Shown here piece by piece: positions 41,030 through 49,326 of a stretch of 64,000 bases of DNA (its first letter is position 1; each line of letters starts with the position of its first letter). Source of the stretch: Paramesorhizobium endophyticum (GTDB lineage: Bacteria; Pseudomonadota; Alphaproteobacteria; Rhizobiales; Rhizobiaceae); assembly GCF_014640615.1 (NCBI RefSeq), contig NZ_BMHH01000014.1, positions 59,376 through 123,375 on the forward strand, read 5' to 3'. The position numbers and the translations under genes are program-made. Below the pieces are notes generated by a model. The model searched no databases. It was not told where the DNA came from and saw only the letters and a program-made list of their open reading frames with translations.

Positions 41030-41870
41030 TGAAAGCACATCGCTCCGCATGAGTGCGGCCACACGTCTTTACCTTTATGTCTCGCTGTCGCTGGTCGCCG
41101 CGCTGGTGCTCGTGCCCCTCATCGCTACCGCCCTCGGCGGCTTCAAGTCGCTGGGAGAACTGCGCGTCAATCCCTTCGGCCTGCCGCGGGAATGGCTCTG
41201 GTCGAACTATCTCGATATATTGTTCGGAGACCGCTACTGGCGGCAGATGGTCAACTCGCTGTTCATCGCGGTCATGACCGTGTTCCTGACTGTCGTGGTT
41301 TCATCCATGACCGCTTTCACCCTGGCGCATGTGCGGTTCTTCGGGGCCAGTTTTCTGCTCAATTATTTCCTGATCGGGTTGATGTTCCCGGCAGCGACAG
41401 CCATCCTGCCGCTCTTCATCCGTATCCGCGATTTGGGGCTGCTCGATACCTATTGGGGCGTGATCCTGCCGCAGGTCGCCTTCGGCCTGGGCATGAGCAT
41501 CCTTCTCTTCCGCAATTATTTCCGCAATCTGCCGGGAGAATTGTTCGAGGCGGCTTTCGTCGACGGCTGCGGTTATATCCGCTTTTTCTGGCATGTCTCG
41601 CTGCCGCTTTCGCGTCCGATTATCGCTACGGTCGGCATCATTTCCTTCGTCAACAGCTGGAACAGCTACATCGTGCCGCTGATTATGCTTAACTCGGAGT
41701 CGAAATATCCTTGGCCGCTCGGCATCATGGTCTATCGCGGCGAGTTCGGCACACAGTGGCAACTGGTCCTTGCCTTCATCACGCTGACGATCCTGCCGAC
41801 CGTCATTGTCTTCTTCATCGCCCAGAAGCACATCATCGCGGGCCTGACCGCAGGTGCGGTGAAAGCCTGA
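41022..41870 (+). CDS. Sugar ABC transporter permease (MalG/UgpE type)
   Basis: A 282-residue partner permease with a first helix at about 20-40, EAA loop 'LPGELFEAAFVDGCGYIRFF', and the C-terminal 'IIAGLTAGAVKA' characteristic of MalG-type subunits. It starts within the end of the previous gene. It closes the operon, which has no ATP-binding gene; a shared MalK/UgpC-type ATPase (for example from 4481 or 14513) must energise it. Confidence 0.9.
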   Translation: MTDESTSLRMSAATRLYLYVSLSLVAALVLVPLIATALGGFKSLGELRVNPFGLPREWLWSNYLDILFGDRYWRQMVNSLFIAVMTVFLTVVVSSMTAFTLAHVRFFGASFLLNYFLIGLMFPAATAILPLFIRIRDLGLLDTYWGVILPQVAFGLGMSILLFRNYFRNLPGELFEAAFVDGCGYIRFFWHVSLPLSRPIIATVGIISFVNSWNSYIVPLIMLNSESKYPWPLGIMVYRGEFGTQWQLVLAFITLTILPTVIVFFIAQKHIIAGLTAGAVKA

Positions 41871-42014
41871 GAAGACCTGCCGCCCCCGCGGGCTGCCTGC
41901 TTCATAGTTCCCGACACTCCAGCCTCCTGGCGCCCTCCGGCGCCGGGCGTTTGGCGCATGCCGATCTTTTTGGATTGACAGGTCCCCCGGCATTTGTTCT
42001 TATTCCATTATAAA

Positions 42015-42036
42015 ACATAATATTCCGTTATTATGT
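42015..42036. promoter_or_regulatory. Inverted repeat upstream of the Dpp-type operon
   Basis: ACATAATA-TTCCGT-TATTATGT has perfect 8-bp arms and ends 18 bp before the start of the binding-protein gene at 42055. The preceding ccattataa recalls the palindrome at 48052 next to the iclR gene. It is a candidate IclR operator. Confidence 0.5.
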
Positions 42037-42054
42037 AATAAAAGGGGAACTGTC

Positions 42055-43584
42055 ATGAAATCACTGAAGGTCGCGCTGCTTCTCGGTTCTGCATTGGTTG
42101 CCTTGTGTCCCGCCGCATTCGCCCAGACGAAAGGCGGGGTCATCAATGTCGCGACGATCGGCGAGCCGCCGACGCTCGACGCCATGGCTTCGACGGCCGA
42201 TCTCGTCGGTATCGTTTCGCAGCATATTTTCGAGACGCTCTATACGTTCGACAAGAACTGGAACGTCACGCCGCTGCTGGCCGCCGGCCTGCCGGAAATC
42301 ACGCCCGATGGGAAAACCTACACGATCAAGCTTCGCACCGGCGTCAAATTCCATGACGGAACGGATATGGATGCCGCCGATGTGGTGGCTTCGCTGAAGC
42401 GTTGGACGGAGGTCGCCTCGCGCGGCAAGCAAACGGCGTCGATGATCACGTCCATCGAAGCGGTCGATCCAGCGACGGTCAAGATCACGCTCAACGCGCC
42501 TTACGCGCCGCTCGTTTCGCTGCTTGCCTTCAACAATGCCGCCGCGATCATCCTGCCGAGCGAGAAGCAGCAGAACCCGATGACCGATCCGGTCGGCACC
42601 GGCCCCTATAAGCTGAAGGAGCGCAAAGCGGATCAATATATCCAGCTGGTGCGCTACGACGGCTATAAATCGCCCGAGGGCGAGGAGAACGGCTATGGCG
42701 GGGCGCGGCATCAATATCTCGATGAAATCCGCTTCGTTCCCGTGCCCGATCCCAATACGCGCGTGGAGGGCGCTATTTCCGGCCAGTTCGATTATGTGGA
42801 CAGCCTGCCGGTGGAAGCTTTTGAACGCTTAAAGGGTCAGAATGCGGCGGAACCGGTGATATTGAAGCCGTTTGGATGGCCAGTTTTTGTCATGAATATG
42901 GCCATGGGCATCACCAAGAACCAGGATATCCGGCTGGCGATCCGCGATGCGCTCAGCATGGAAGACATGATGGCGGCGGCCTTCGGCAGTCCGGATTTCT
43001 ATTCGCTCGACCCATCCATGTACCCTGACGGCTATGTCTGGAAGACGGATGCCGGCACCAAAGGCGCTTATAATGTCGCGGACCCCGAAAAAGCCGCCGA
43101 GCGGGCAAAGAAAGCCGGCTACAATGGCGAGCCGATCCGCATCCTAACCAGCCGCCAGTACGAGTTTCATTATAAAATGGCGCAGGTTGCCGCGGAATAT
43201 CTGAAGGCGGCGGGCTTCAAGGTGGATATGCAGGTGGTGGATTGGGCGACGCTCACCCAGCGCCGCGCCGACCCGAAGCTTTGGGATATCTATATCAGCC
43301 ACAGCCCCTTCCTGCCGGAGCCCGCGCTGATCGGCGCGATGTCGACGAGCGCGCCCGGCAATTGGGACACGCCTGCCCGCAAGGCGGCGGTCGATGCTTT
43401 CAATGCCGAAGTCGATCCGAAGAAGCGCGTCGCCCTTTGGGCCGAGGTGCAGAAGGTGATTTACGCCGAGGTCCCCATCATCAAGATCGGTGATTTCAAC
43501 GCTCTCTCGGCCAAATCGCCTAAGCTTGAAGGCTTCACGCCCGCGCCGTGGCCGTATTTCTGGAACGTATCGCTGAAGCAGTGA
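42055..43584 (+). CDS. ABC transporter substrate-binding protein, family 5 (Dpp/Opp/nickel type)
   Basis: A 509-residue periplasmic binding protein. Signal peptide MKSLKVALLLGSALVALC.. with cleavage near AFAQTKGG. Family 5 features: 'INVATIGEPPTLDAMASTAD', 'YTIKLRTGVKFHDGTDMDAADVVASLKRW', 'DPVGTGPYKLKERKADQYIQL'. GGGGAACTG precedes the ATG. It heads an operon with two Dpp-type permeases, an amidohydrolase and a RidA protein; the fused ATPase is encoded at 49327. The cargo may be an N-acylated or amide compound rather than a peptide; the class also covers glutathione, sugars and opines. Confidence 0.88.
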   Translation: MKSLKVALLLGSALVALCPAAFAQTKGGVINVATIGEPPTLDAMASTADLVGIVSQHIFETLYTFDKNWNVTPLLAAGLPEITPDGKTYTIKLRTGVKFHDGTDMDAADVVASLKRWTEVASRGKQTASMITSIEAVDPATVKITLNAPYAPLVSLLAFNNAAAIILPSEKQQNPMTDPVGTGPYKLKERKADQYIQLVRYDGYKSPEGEENGYGGARHQYLDEIRFVPVPDPNTRVEGAISGQFDYVDSLPVEAFERLKGQNAAEPVILKPFGWPVFVMNMAMGITKNQDIRLAIRDALSMEDMMAAAFGSPDFYSLDPSMYPDGYVWKTDAGTKGAYNVADPEKAAERAKKAGYNGEPIRILTSRQYEFHYKMAQVAAEYLKAAGFKVDMQVVDWATLTQRRADPKLWDIYISHSPFLPEPALIGAMSTSAPGNWDTPARKAAVDAFNAEVDPKKRVALWAEVQKVIYAEVPIIKIGDFNALSAKSPKLEGFTPAPWPYFWNVSLKQ

Positions 43585-43599
43585 CGGTCTGAACCGTTC

Positions 43600-43627
43600 G
43601 GACGCGGGCGGCTTTTCGTCCGCGTCC
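43600..43627 (+). promoter_or_regulatory. Intercistronic GC-rich hairpin after the family 5 binding-protein gene
   Basis: GGACGCGG (43600-43607) pairs perfectly with CCGCGTCC (43620-43627) across a loop of 12 nt containing four T. It lies 16 nt after the stop and 31 nt before the permease start. It probably stabilises the upstream message or reduces read-through. Confidence 0.55.
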
Positions 43628-43658
43628 ATTTCCCGATAACCGGAACGATTCCATTTAG

Positions 43659-44600
43659 ATGCTCCGCTATATCCTTCAACGTTTCATTGGCATGATCGTC
43701 GTGATGTTCCTGGTGGTGACGATCGTGTTCGTCATCGTCCGCGTCACGCCGGGCGATCCGGCGGCGGTGATGCTCGGGCCGGAGGCGACCGCTGCGGATA
43801 TCGCAGCTCTGCGCCAGCAATTGGGGCTCGATCAGTCCATCCTGCTGCAATATGTCTACTACATCGGCAATCTTCTGCGGGGGGATCTGGGACAGTCCAT
43901 CTTTCTGAACCAGCCGGTCCTTGAGGCGCTGGCGCAGCGCGCGGAACCGACCTTCTTCCTCACGATCTTCTCGCTCTTCATCGCCAGCGTCATCGCCATC
44001 CCCATCGGTGTTTATGCCGCGTATCGGCGCGGTTCGGTCTTCGATCAGGCGGCAACGGCGGTCGCGATGCTGGCTGCAAGCATTCCAAGCTTCTGGCTCG
44101 GCCTTATCCTCATGCAGATATTCGCCGTGCGGTTCGGCCTGTTCCCGGTTTCCGGCTATGGCGGGCCGGGCACGTCGCTGATGGAACGCCTCGGCTATCT
44201 TGTCCTGCCGGCCTTCGCGCTCGGCATCGTCTCCTCGGCGCTGATCATGCGGTTCACCCGCGCCTCTATGCTCGATGTGCTCGGCGACGATTATGTCCGC
44301 ACCGCACGCGCCAAGGGCGTGGATGAGCGCCGCGTCGTGCTGAAACATGCCTTCAAAAACGCGCTGATCCCGATCCTGACGGTGCTCGGCCTGACGGCGG
44401 CCGTGCTCATTTCCGGCGCGGTGGTGACGGAAACGGTGTTCGGCCTTCCCGGCGTCGGCAGTCTCGTCGTGTCGGCGGTGCTGCGGCGCGATTATCCCGT
44501 CATCCAGGGCGCGCTGCTTGTCATCGCAGCGCTCTACGTGCTCATCAATTTCGCCATCGACATGCTTTATCTCGCTGTAGATCCAAGGGTGCGCTATTGA
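43659..44600 (+). CDS. ABC transporter permease (DppB/OppB type)
   Basis: A 313-residue inner-membrane permease: an N-terminal helix 'IGMIVVMFLVVTIVFVIVRV', the DppB signature 'TPGDPAAVMLG', and the cytoplasmic loop 'DYVRTARAKGVDERRVVLKHAFKNAL'-region (EAA-like) near residues 206-230. It overlaps the DppC-type gene by 4 bp. The ribosome site is weak; translation may continue from upstream. Confidence 0.92.
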   Translation: MLRYILQRFIGMIVVMFLVVTIVFVIVRVTPGDPAAVMLGPEATAADIAALRQQLGLDQSILLQYVYYIGNLLRGDLGQSIFLNQPVLEALAQRAEPTFFLTIFSLFIASVIAIPIGVYAAYRRGSVFDQAATAVAMLAASIPSFWLGLILMQIFAVRFGLFPVSGYGGPGTSLMERLGYLVLPAFALGIVSSALIMRFTRASMLDVLGDDYVRTARAKGVDERRVVLKHAFKNALIPILTVLGLTAAVLISGAVVTETVFGLPGVGSLVVSAVLRRDYPVIQGALLVIAALYVLINFAIDMLYLAVDPRVRY

Positions 44601-45475
44601 TGACCGGAACCACGGCCACTATCTCTCCGCGCGCCAGCGAGCGTTTCAGGTTCTTCCGGGTGCTGATCCGGCGCAAGACTGTTCTGTTCGGGCTCATCGT
44701 GCTCGCAATCTTCATTGCCCTTGCGGTCTTCGCGCCGTTGATCACTCCCTATGCACCAGGCAAGCTATCGGTCGTCAACCGGCTGAAGCCGCCCAGCATG
44801 ACATGGTTCTTCGGCACGGACGAATTCGGGCGCGATGTGTTTTCGCGCACCATCTATGCGGCGCGCCTGTCGCTGCTTGTCGGCTTCTCGGTCGTGGTGC
44901 TCGCCTCTGTGATCGGCGTCACGCTCGGCATCCTCGCCGGCTTTTTCCAGAAGCTCGATGCGCCGATTACCCGGCTCATCGACGCGATGATGGCCTTTCC
45001 CGATATTCTGCTTGCCATCGCGCTCGTTGCGGCGCTCGGTCCCTCGCTCACCACGGTCATCGTCGCGCTCAGCATTGTCTATGCACCAAGGCTCGCGCGT
45101 GTCGTTCGCGCCTCGACGCTGGTCGTCCGCGAGCTTCCCTATGTCGAGGCCGCGACCTCGCTCGGCATCTCCACGCCGCACATCATCACCAGGCACATAT
45201 TGCGCAATCTGCTCTCGCCCATCCTGGTGCAAGGCACGTTCCTGTTCGCCAATGCCATGCTGGCGGAAGCGGGCCTGTCCTTCCTCGGCCTCGGCGTCAG
45301 CCCTGAAGTGCCGACATGGGGAACGATGATTGCCTCCGGCCGTCAATATATCGGCACGGCCGACTGGATGACCCTCTTTCCCGGCATGGCCATCGTGCTT
45401 GCCGTGCTTTCCCTCCAGATGGTCGGCGACGGTTTCCGTGATCTTCTGGACCCCCGCCTCAGAAAGGACCTTTGA
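44597..45475 (+). CDS. ABC transporter permease (DppC/OppC type)
   Basis: A 292-residue permease: a basic N-terminus, helix 1 at about 32-52, 'PPSMTWFFGTDEFGRDVFSR' (the hallmark DppC 'GTDxxGRD' motif), and the EAA-like loop 'PYVEAATSLGISTPHIITRH'. Coupled to the preceding gene by an ATGA overlap. It precedes the amidohydrolase start by 2 bp. Confidence 0.92.
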   Translation: MMTGTTATISPRASERFRFFRVLIRRKTVLFGLIVLAIFIALAVFAPLITPYAPGKLSVVNRLKPPSMTWFFGTDEFGRDVFSRTIYAARLSLLVGFSVVVLASVIGVTLGILAGFFQKLDAPITRLIDAMMAFPDILLAIALVAALGPSLTTVIVALSIVYAPRLARVVRASTLVVRELPYVEAATSLGISTPHIITRHILRNLLSPILVQGTFLFANAMLAEAGLSFLGLGVSPEVPTWGTMIASGRQYIGTADWMTLFPGMAIVLAVLSLQMVGDGFRDLLDPRLRKDL

Positions 45476-45477
45476 TT

Positions 45478-46683
45478 ATGCCTGCCTCATCCCAAGGGCG
45501 TTTGCTGCTGACCAACGTCAAGCCGGTTTCGTTCGGACCGGGAACGCCCGCGAATGCCATCGACGTTCTGATCGATGCTGACGGAAACATCGCCGATTTC
45601 GGCCCGTCGCTTCAGGTCGAAGGCGATATCATCAGGATAGACGGCAAGGGCGCGTGGATTTCGCCCGGCTGGGTCGATCTGCACACCCATATCTGGCACG
45701 GCGGTACGGATATTTCGGTGCGCCCGCAAATGTGCGGCGCGGAACGCGGCGTCACCACCATTGTCGATGCGGGTTCGGCAGGCGAAGCCAATTTTCATGG
45801 GTTCCGCGAATATATCATCGATCCGTCGCGGGAACGCATCAAGGCGTTCCTCAATCTGGGCTCCATCGGCCTTGTCGCCTGCAATCGCGTCAGCGAACTC
45901 AGCGACATCCGCTCCATCGACATCGACCGCACCGTCGCCTGCGTCAATGAGAACCGCGACCATATAGTGGGTCTGAAAGTGCGGGCGAGCCATGTCATCA
46001 CGGGTTCCTGGGGCGTCACGCCCGTCAAGGTTGGCAAGAAGATCGCCAAGATCCTGAAGATTCCGATGATGGTTCATGTCGGCGAGCCGCCTGCGCTCTA
46101 TGACGAGGTGCTCGAAATCCTCGGCCCCGGCGACATCATCACCCACTGCTTCAACGGCAAGATCGGCAGCAGCATCATCGAGGATGACGATCTCTTCGAA
46201 CTGGCTGCGCGCTGCGCGGGCGAGGGGATACGGCTCGATATCGGCCATGGCGGCGCGTCGTTCTCCTTCCGCGTCGCGGAAGTGGCGATCGCGCGGGGCC
46301 TGCTGCCCTTTTCGATCTCCACGGATATTCACCTGCGCAGCCTGAACTTCGCCGTGTGGGACCTCGCCACAACCATGTCGAAGCTATTGAGCGTAGGCAT
46401 GCCGTTCGAAAAGGTGGTGGAAGCGGTGACGCTCTCGCCCGCTTCGGCCATCGGCCTGCCCACGGACAATCTGCTCGCCGTTGGGACGCGCGCGGATTTC
46501 ACCATTTTCGAGCTGGGCGATGCCGATCTGAGGGTTATCGACTCCATGGGCTACGAGGCGAAGCTCGACAAATTGTTCGAGCCGCGTTGGGCGATCCTCG
46601 GCAACGAACCCGTCGCCGCCAGCCGCTATCAGCCGGAAAAGCCCGAAACCTCAGGCGCCATCGCGTCTTATTCCTATCGCTGA
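45478..46683 (+). CDS. Amidohydrolase/deacetylase-family metallohydrolase (COG3964 type)
   Basis: A 401-residue cytoplasmic TIM-barrel hydrolase often misnamed dihydroorotase. Metal residues: His69 and His71 ('VDLHTHIWHGG'), Lys167 to be carboxylated ('VGLKVRASHV'), His200 ('MMVHVGEPP'), His223 ('ITHCFNGKIG') and Asp283 ('SISTDIH'). This set and the 'GAERGVTTIVDAGSAGEANF' block fit COG3964, whose studied members act on N-acyl or ester substrates, not dihydroorotate. ATG at 45478 with AAGGA upstream. Its habitual partner, a COG1921 SelA/DgaE-like PLP enzyme, is encoded at 48104. The substrate is unknown. Confidence 0.85.
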   Translation: MPASSQGRLLLTNVKPVSFGPGTPANAIDVLIDADGNIADFGPSLQVEGDIIRIDGKGAWISPGWVDLHTHIWHGGTDISVRPQMCGAERGVTTIVDAGSAGEANFHGFREYIIDPSRERIKAFLNLGSIGLVACNRVSELSDIRSIDIDRTVACVNENRDHIVGLKVRASHVITGSWGVTPVKVGKKIAKILKIPMMVHVGEPPALYDEVLEILGPGDIITHCFNGKIGSSIIEDDDLFELAARCAGEGIRLDIGHGGASFSFRVAEVAIARGLLPFSISTDIHLRSLNFAVWDLATTMSKLLSVGMPFEKVVEAVTLSPASAIGLPTDNLLAVGTRADFTIFELGDADLRVIDSMGYEAKLDKLFEPRWAILGNEPVAASRYQPEKPETSGAIASYSYR

Positions 46684-46693
46684 GGATCAAGCC

Positions 46694-47191
46694 TTGAGCC
46701 ATCTTTCAAGCCCGGCGCTCGATGCCGCTTCTTCTCCCTATGACCGTCTTAAGGCGCTAAACATCGTTCTGCCGCCTGCTCCCAGTCCCATCGCCAATTT
46801 CGTGACCCATATCCAGGAAGGCAAAATGCTCTACCTGTCAGGGCAGGGGCCACGCGAGGACGACGGCTTCATGCATACGGGCAAGGTCGGCGGCGCCGTA
46901 AGCGTCGAGGACGCCTACAAGCACGCTCGCCTCACCGGCATTAATCTGCTTGCAGTAATGCAGGCAGCGCTGGGTGACTTGAGGCGGGTGAAACGGGTTG
47001 TGAAGCTCCTCGGCATGGTCAATGCCGTGCCTGACTTCACCGACCATCCGCAGGTCATCAACGGCTGCTCGGACCTACTCATCGAGGTGTTCGGCGAAAT
47101 CGGCAATCATGCCCGCTCCGCCGTCGGCTTCGGCTCGTTGCCGGGTAATATCACCGTCGAAATCGAAGCAATCATCGCGGTGAAAGATTGA
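46694..47191 (+). CDS. RidA/YjgF-family protein (reactive imine deaminase-like)
   Basis: A 165-residue protein of the RidA superfamily, of the longer 'YjgF/chorismate-mutase-like' subgroup: 'YLSGQGPREDDGFMHTGKVG', 'ARLTGINLLAVMQAALGDL', 'RVKRVVKLLGMVNAVPDFTDHP', and the catalytic Arg in 'HARSAVGFGSLPGNITVEIEA'. The start is TTG at 46694 with GAGGA 7 bp upstream, 10 bp after the amidohydrolase. RidA proteins hydrolyse enamine/imine products of PLP enzymes, which fits the PLP enzyme encoded at 48104. Tail-to-tail with the iclR gene. Confidence 0.88.
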   Translation: MSHLSSPALDAASSPYDRLKALNIVLPPAPSPIANFVTHIQEGKMLYLSGQGPREDDGFMHTGKVGGAVSVEDAYKHARLTGINLLAVMQAALGDLRRVKRVVKLLGMVNAVPDFTDHPQVINGCSDLLIEVFGEIGNHARSAVGFGSLPGNITVEIEAIIAVKD

Positions 47192-47193
47192 GC

Positions 47194-48006
47194 TCACGAA
47201 TGGCCGCGCCAGCCCATCACGGTTTCGATCCGCTCCGCAGCGGCTTTGACCTCGTCTGCGTAGCGGCCGGGATTGTCCGTGATCTTCTGTTCCGGCAGGA
47301 CGATGGAAATGGTGGCGATGCACGCGCCCTTGTCGTCGCATATGGGCGAGGCGATACAGGCGACGGCATAGTCGGATTCGCCGGCCTGGATGGAGATGCG
47401 GGCCTCGAGCGCCTCTTTCGCCGAGGCGGAAAGGACAGCCGGATCGACCACCGCCCGGCCGGTCGGCGAGGATTTGGCGCAATGCTCGAACAGGGCCAGC
47501 CTTTCCTGCTCCGGCAGATGGCCGGCGAGAAGGCGTCCCGACGCCGTCCAGTTGAGGGGAACCCGCGTTCCCACGCGCGACGTCACCTGGAAATGCCCGG
47601 GACCATCGGCCATGGCGAGCACGATCATATGGTCGCCCTCGCGTCCGCATACCTGCACCGTCTCGCCCGAAATGCGGCTGAGATTGTGCATCTCATGCGT
47701 GGCGACGTTGAGGAAGTCCAGCGAGCGGGCATAGGCAAGGCCATAGTGATAAAGCCGCGCGCCAAGCCAGACCGTGCTGTCGCCGGCGTTGCGCGACAGG
47801 AGGTTCTTCTCCACCAGATCGTCGATGATCACATAGACAGTGGAGAGCGGCGCTTCGATCGCCTTGGCGATGGCATAGGCGCCAGCCGGATTTCCCGTTT
47901 CATAGAGATAGTCGAGCACCTGAAGGGCGCGGTCCATGCCGCTGACCCGCGAGCGTTTCGCAATCGCCGCGCGTGGCTGATCCATGTCCGATGTCTTCGC
48001 GTCCAC
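47194..48006 (-). CDS. IclR-family transcriptional regulator
   Basis: A 270-residue regulator: winged helix at about 22-85 ('VSGMDRALQVLDYLYETGNP', 'APLSTVYVIIDDLVEKNLL') and a C-terminal GAF-like effector domain ('GRVGTRVPLNWTASGRLLAG', 'YAVACIASPICDDKGACIATI'). The start is GTG at 48006 with AGGAG 7 bp upstream. It sits between two halves of one catabolic locus and is divergent from the PLP-enzyme gene; a CATTATAATG palindrome lies between them. It probably regulates both halves. Confidence 0.9.
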   Translation of the reverse strand: MDAKTSDMDQPRAAIAKRSRVSGMDRALQVLDYLYETGNPAGAYAIAKAIEAPLSTVYVIIDDLVEKNLLSRNAGDSTVWLGARLYHYGLAYARSLDFLNVATHEMHNLSRISGETVQVCGREGDHMIVLAMADGPGHFQVTSRVGTRVPLNWTASGRLLAGHLPEQERLALFEHCAKSSPTGRAVVDPAVLSASAKEALEARISIQAGESDYAVACIASPICDDKGACIATISIVLPEQKITDNPGRYADEVKAAAERIETVMGWRGHS

Positions 48007-48051
48007 TTTCGGGCTCCTGCAATGGGGGTAAGGTCTCTCGACTCCCTATTA

Positions 48052-48061
48052 CATTATAATG
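48052..48061. promoter_or_regulatory. Palindrome in the iclR/PLP-enzyme divergent promoter
   Basis: CATTATAATG is a perfect 10-bp palindrome, 46 bp from the iclR start and 43 bp from the start at 48104. A related ccattataa occurs upstream of the Dpp-type operon near 42006, so both may be IclR sites. Confidence 0.45.
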
Positions 48062-48103
48062 GCACATAGGCCAATAAACTGGAACCTCACGAGGAGAATA
48101 ACA

Positions 48104-49315
48104 ATGGCCGATTCACTTCCCCCTTTCGATATACGCGCAGAGCGCGGCTTGCGTCCCGTCATCAATGTTTCAGGCACGATGACAGCGCTCGGCGCATCCA
48201 TTGTGGTGCCGGATGCAGTCGCCGCCATGAGCGCCATTCTGCCGCAATTCGTGGAGATCAACGACCTGCACAAGAAGGCAAGCCCGGTCATCGCGAGACT
48301 GACCGGCGGCGAGGCGGGCTTCGTTACCGCCTCCTGCTCGGCGGGCATCACGCTTGCTGTTGCCGGGACAATGACAGGGGACGATCTGGCCGCCATCGAA
48401 CGGCTGCCGGATGCGACGGGGCTGAAGAACGAAGTCATCGTCCAGACCGGCCATGTCGTCAGCTATGGCGCGCCGGTGGATCAGGCGATCCGGCTTACGG
48501 GCGCCAAGGCGGTGCTTATTGGCCAGGCCACCTCCTGCTATCCCTATCATCTTGACGGGGCGATCAATGAGCGGACGGCGGCGGCGGTCTTCGTCGTCTC
48601 CCACCATACGGTGCAGTACGGCCTGATCGCGCTCAAGGCGTTTGCCGAAATCTGCCATGCGCGGGGCGTGCCTGTTATTGTCGATGCTGCGTCGGAATAT
48701 GATCTGAAAATTTTCCTCGCGCAGGGCGCCGACATCGCGCTCTATTCCTCGCACAAATTCCTCGGCGGCCCGACCGGAGGTATTGTGGCCGGGCGAAAGG
48801 ACCTGGTTCGCAGCGCCTTCCTGCAGAATATGGGGATAGGCCGCGGCATGAAGGTCGGCAAGGAAAGCATCCTCGGCGCCATTGCGGCGCTTGAAGTCTG
48901 GGAAAAGCGCGACCATGCGGCCATTCGCGAAAAGGAAACCGGCTACCTTCACCTGTGGAAGCAGACGCTGGCCGACAAGCCCGGCATCACCGCCCAGATC
49001 GAGCCGGACCCGACCCACAATCCGCTGGATCGCCTCAGGGTGACTGTGGATACACAGGAAGCGCACATCACCGCATGGAATCTCGCCGATGCGCTGGCGC
49101 GAGGGCCTCAACCGGTCATCGTGCGCGACCATGAGGCGGAGCATGGGTATTTCTACATGGACCCCTGCAATCTCCATCCGGGCGAGGAAAAGATCGTGGC
49201 GCGCCGCTTGGAAGAGGAACTTTCCAAGGCCCGCGCCTCCAACGAGATCATCGCCACGCCGTTCGAGGAGCGCTATGCGCGGCGCATCGCTGGCCTGATG
49301 CGTTGGCCGGATTAA
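48104..49315 (+). CDS. SelA/DgaE-like PLP-dependent enzyme (COG1921)
   Basis: A 403-residue fold-type I PLP enzyme related to L-seryl-tRNA(Sec) selenium transferase and D-glucosaminate-6-phosphate ammonia-lyase. Key positions: Asp194 ('[10 protein letters not shown]') and Schiff-base Lys218 ('[18 protein letters not shown]'). '[17 protein letters not shown]' and '[18 protein letters not shown]' are typical of the DgaE-like group. GAGGAGA precedes the ATG at 48104; an earlier in-frame ATG lies over the operator and was rejected. No other sel gene is near, so a catabolic lyase or aldolase-type role on an amino acid or amino sugar is more likely than selenocysteine synthesis. Confidence 0.82.
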   Translation: MADSLPPFDIRAERGLRPVINVSGTMTALGASIVVPDAVAAMSAILPQFVEINDLHKKASPVIARLTGGEAGFVTASCSAGITLAVAGTMTGDDLAAIERLPDATGLKNEVIVQTGHVVSYGAPVDQAIRLTGAKAVLIGQATSCYPYHLDGAINERTAAAVFVVSHHTVQYGLIALKAFAEICHARGVPVIVDAASEYDLKIFLAQGADIALYSSHKFLGGPTGGIVAGRKDLVRSAFLQNMGIGRGMKVGKESILGAIAALEVWEKRDHAAIREKETGYLHLWKQTLADKPGITAQIEPDPTHNPLDRLRVTVDTQEAHITAWNLADALARGPQPVIVRDHEAEHGYFYMDPCNLHPGEEKIVARRLEEELSKARASNEIIATPFEERYARRIAGLMRWPD

Positions 49316-49326
49316 AGGGGGAATAG

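Noticed and set aside
45478..46683. Dihydroorotase annotation for the amidohydrolase
   Set aside because: The motif set and genomic partner (COG1921 PLP enzyme) match COG3964, whose members do not act on dihydroorotate. No pyrimidine genes are nearby.
48104..49315. Selenocysteine synthase (SelA) as the function of the PLP enzyme
   Set aside because: The gene is in a catabolic ABC locus with an amidohydrolase and RidA, with no selB, selD or tRNA-Sec. The sequence fits the DgaE-like branch of the family.
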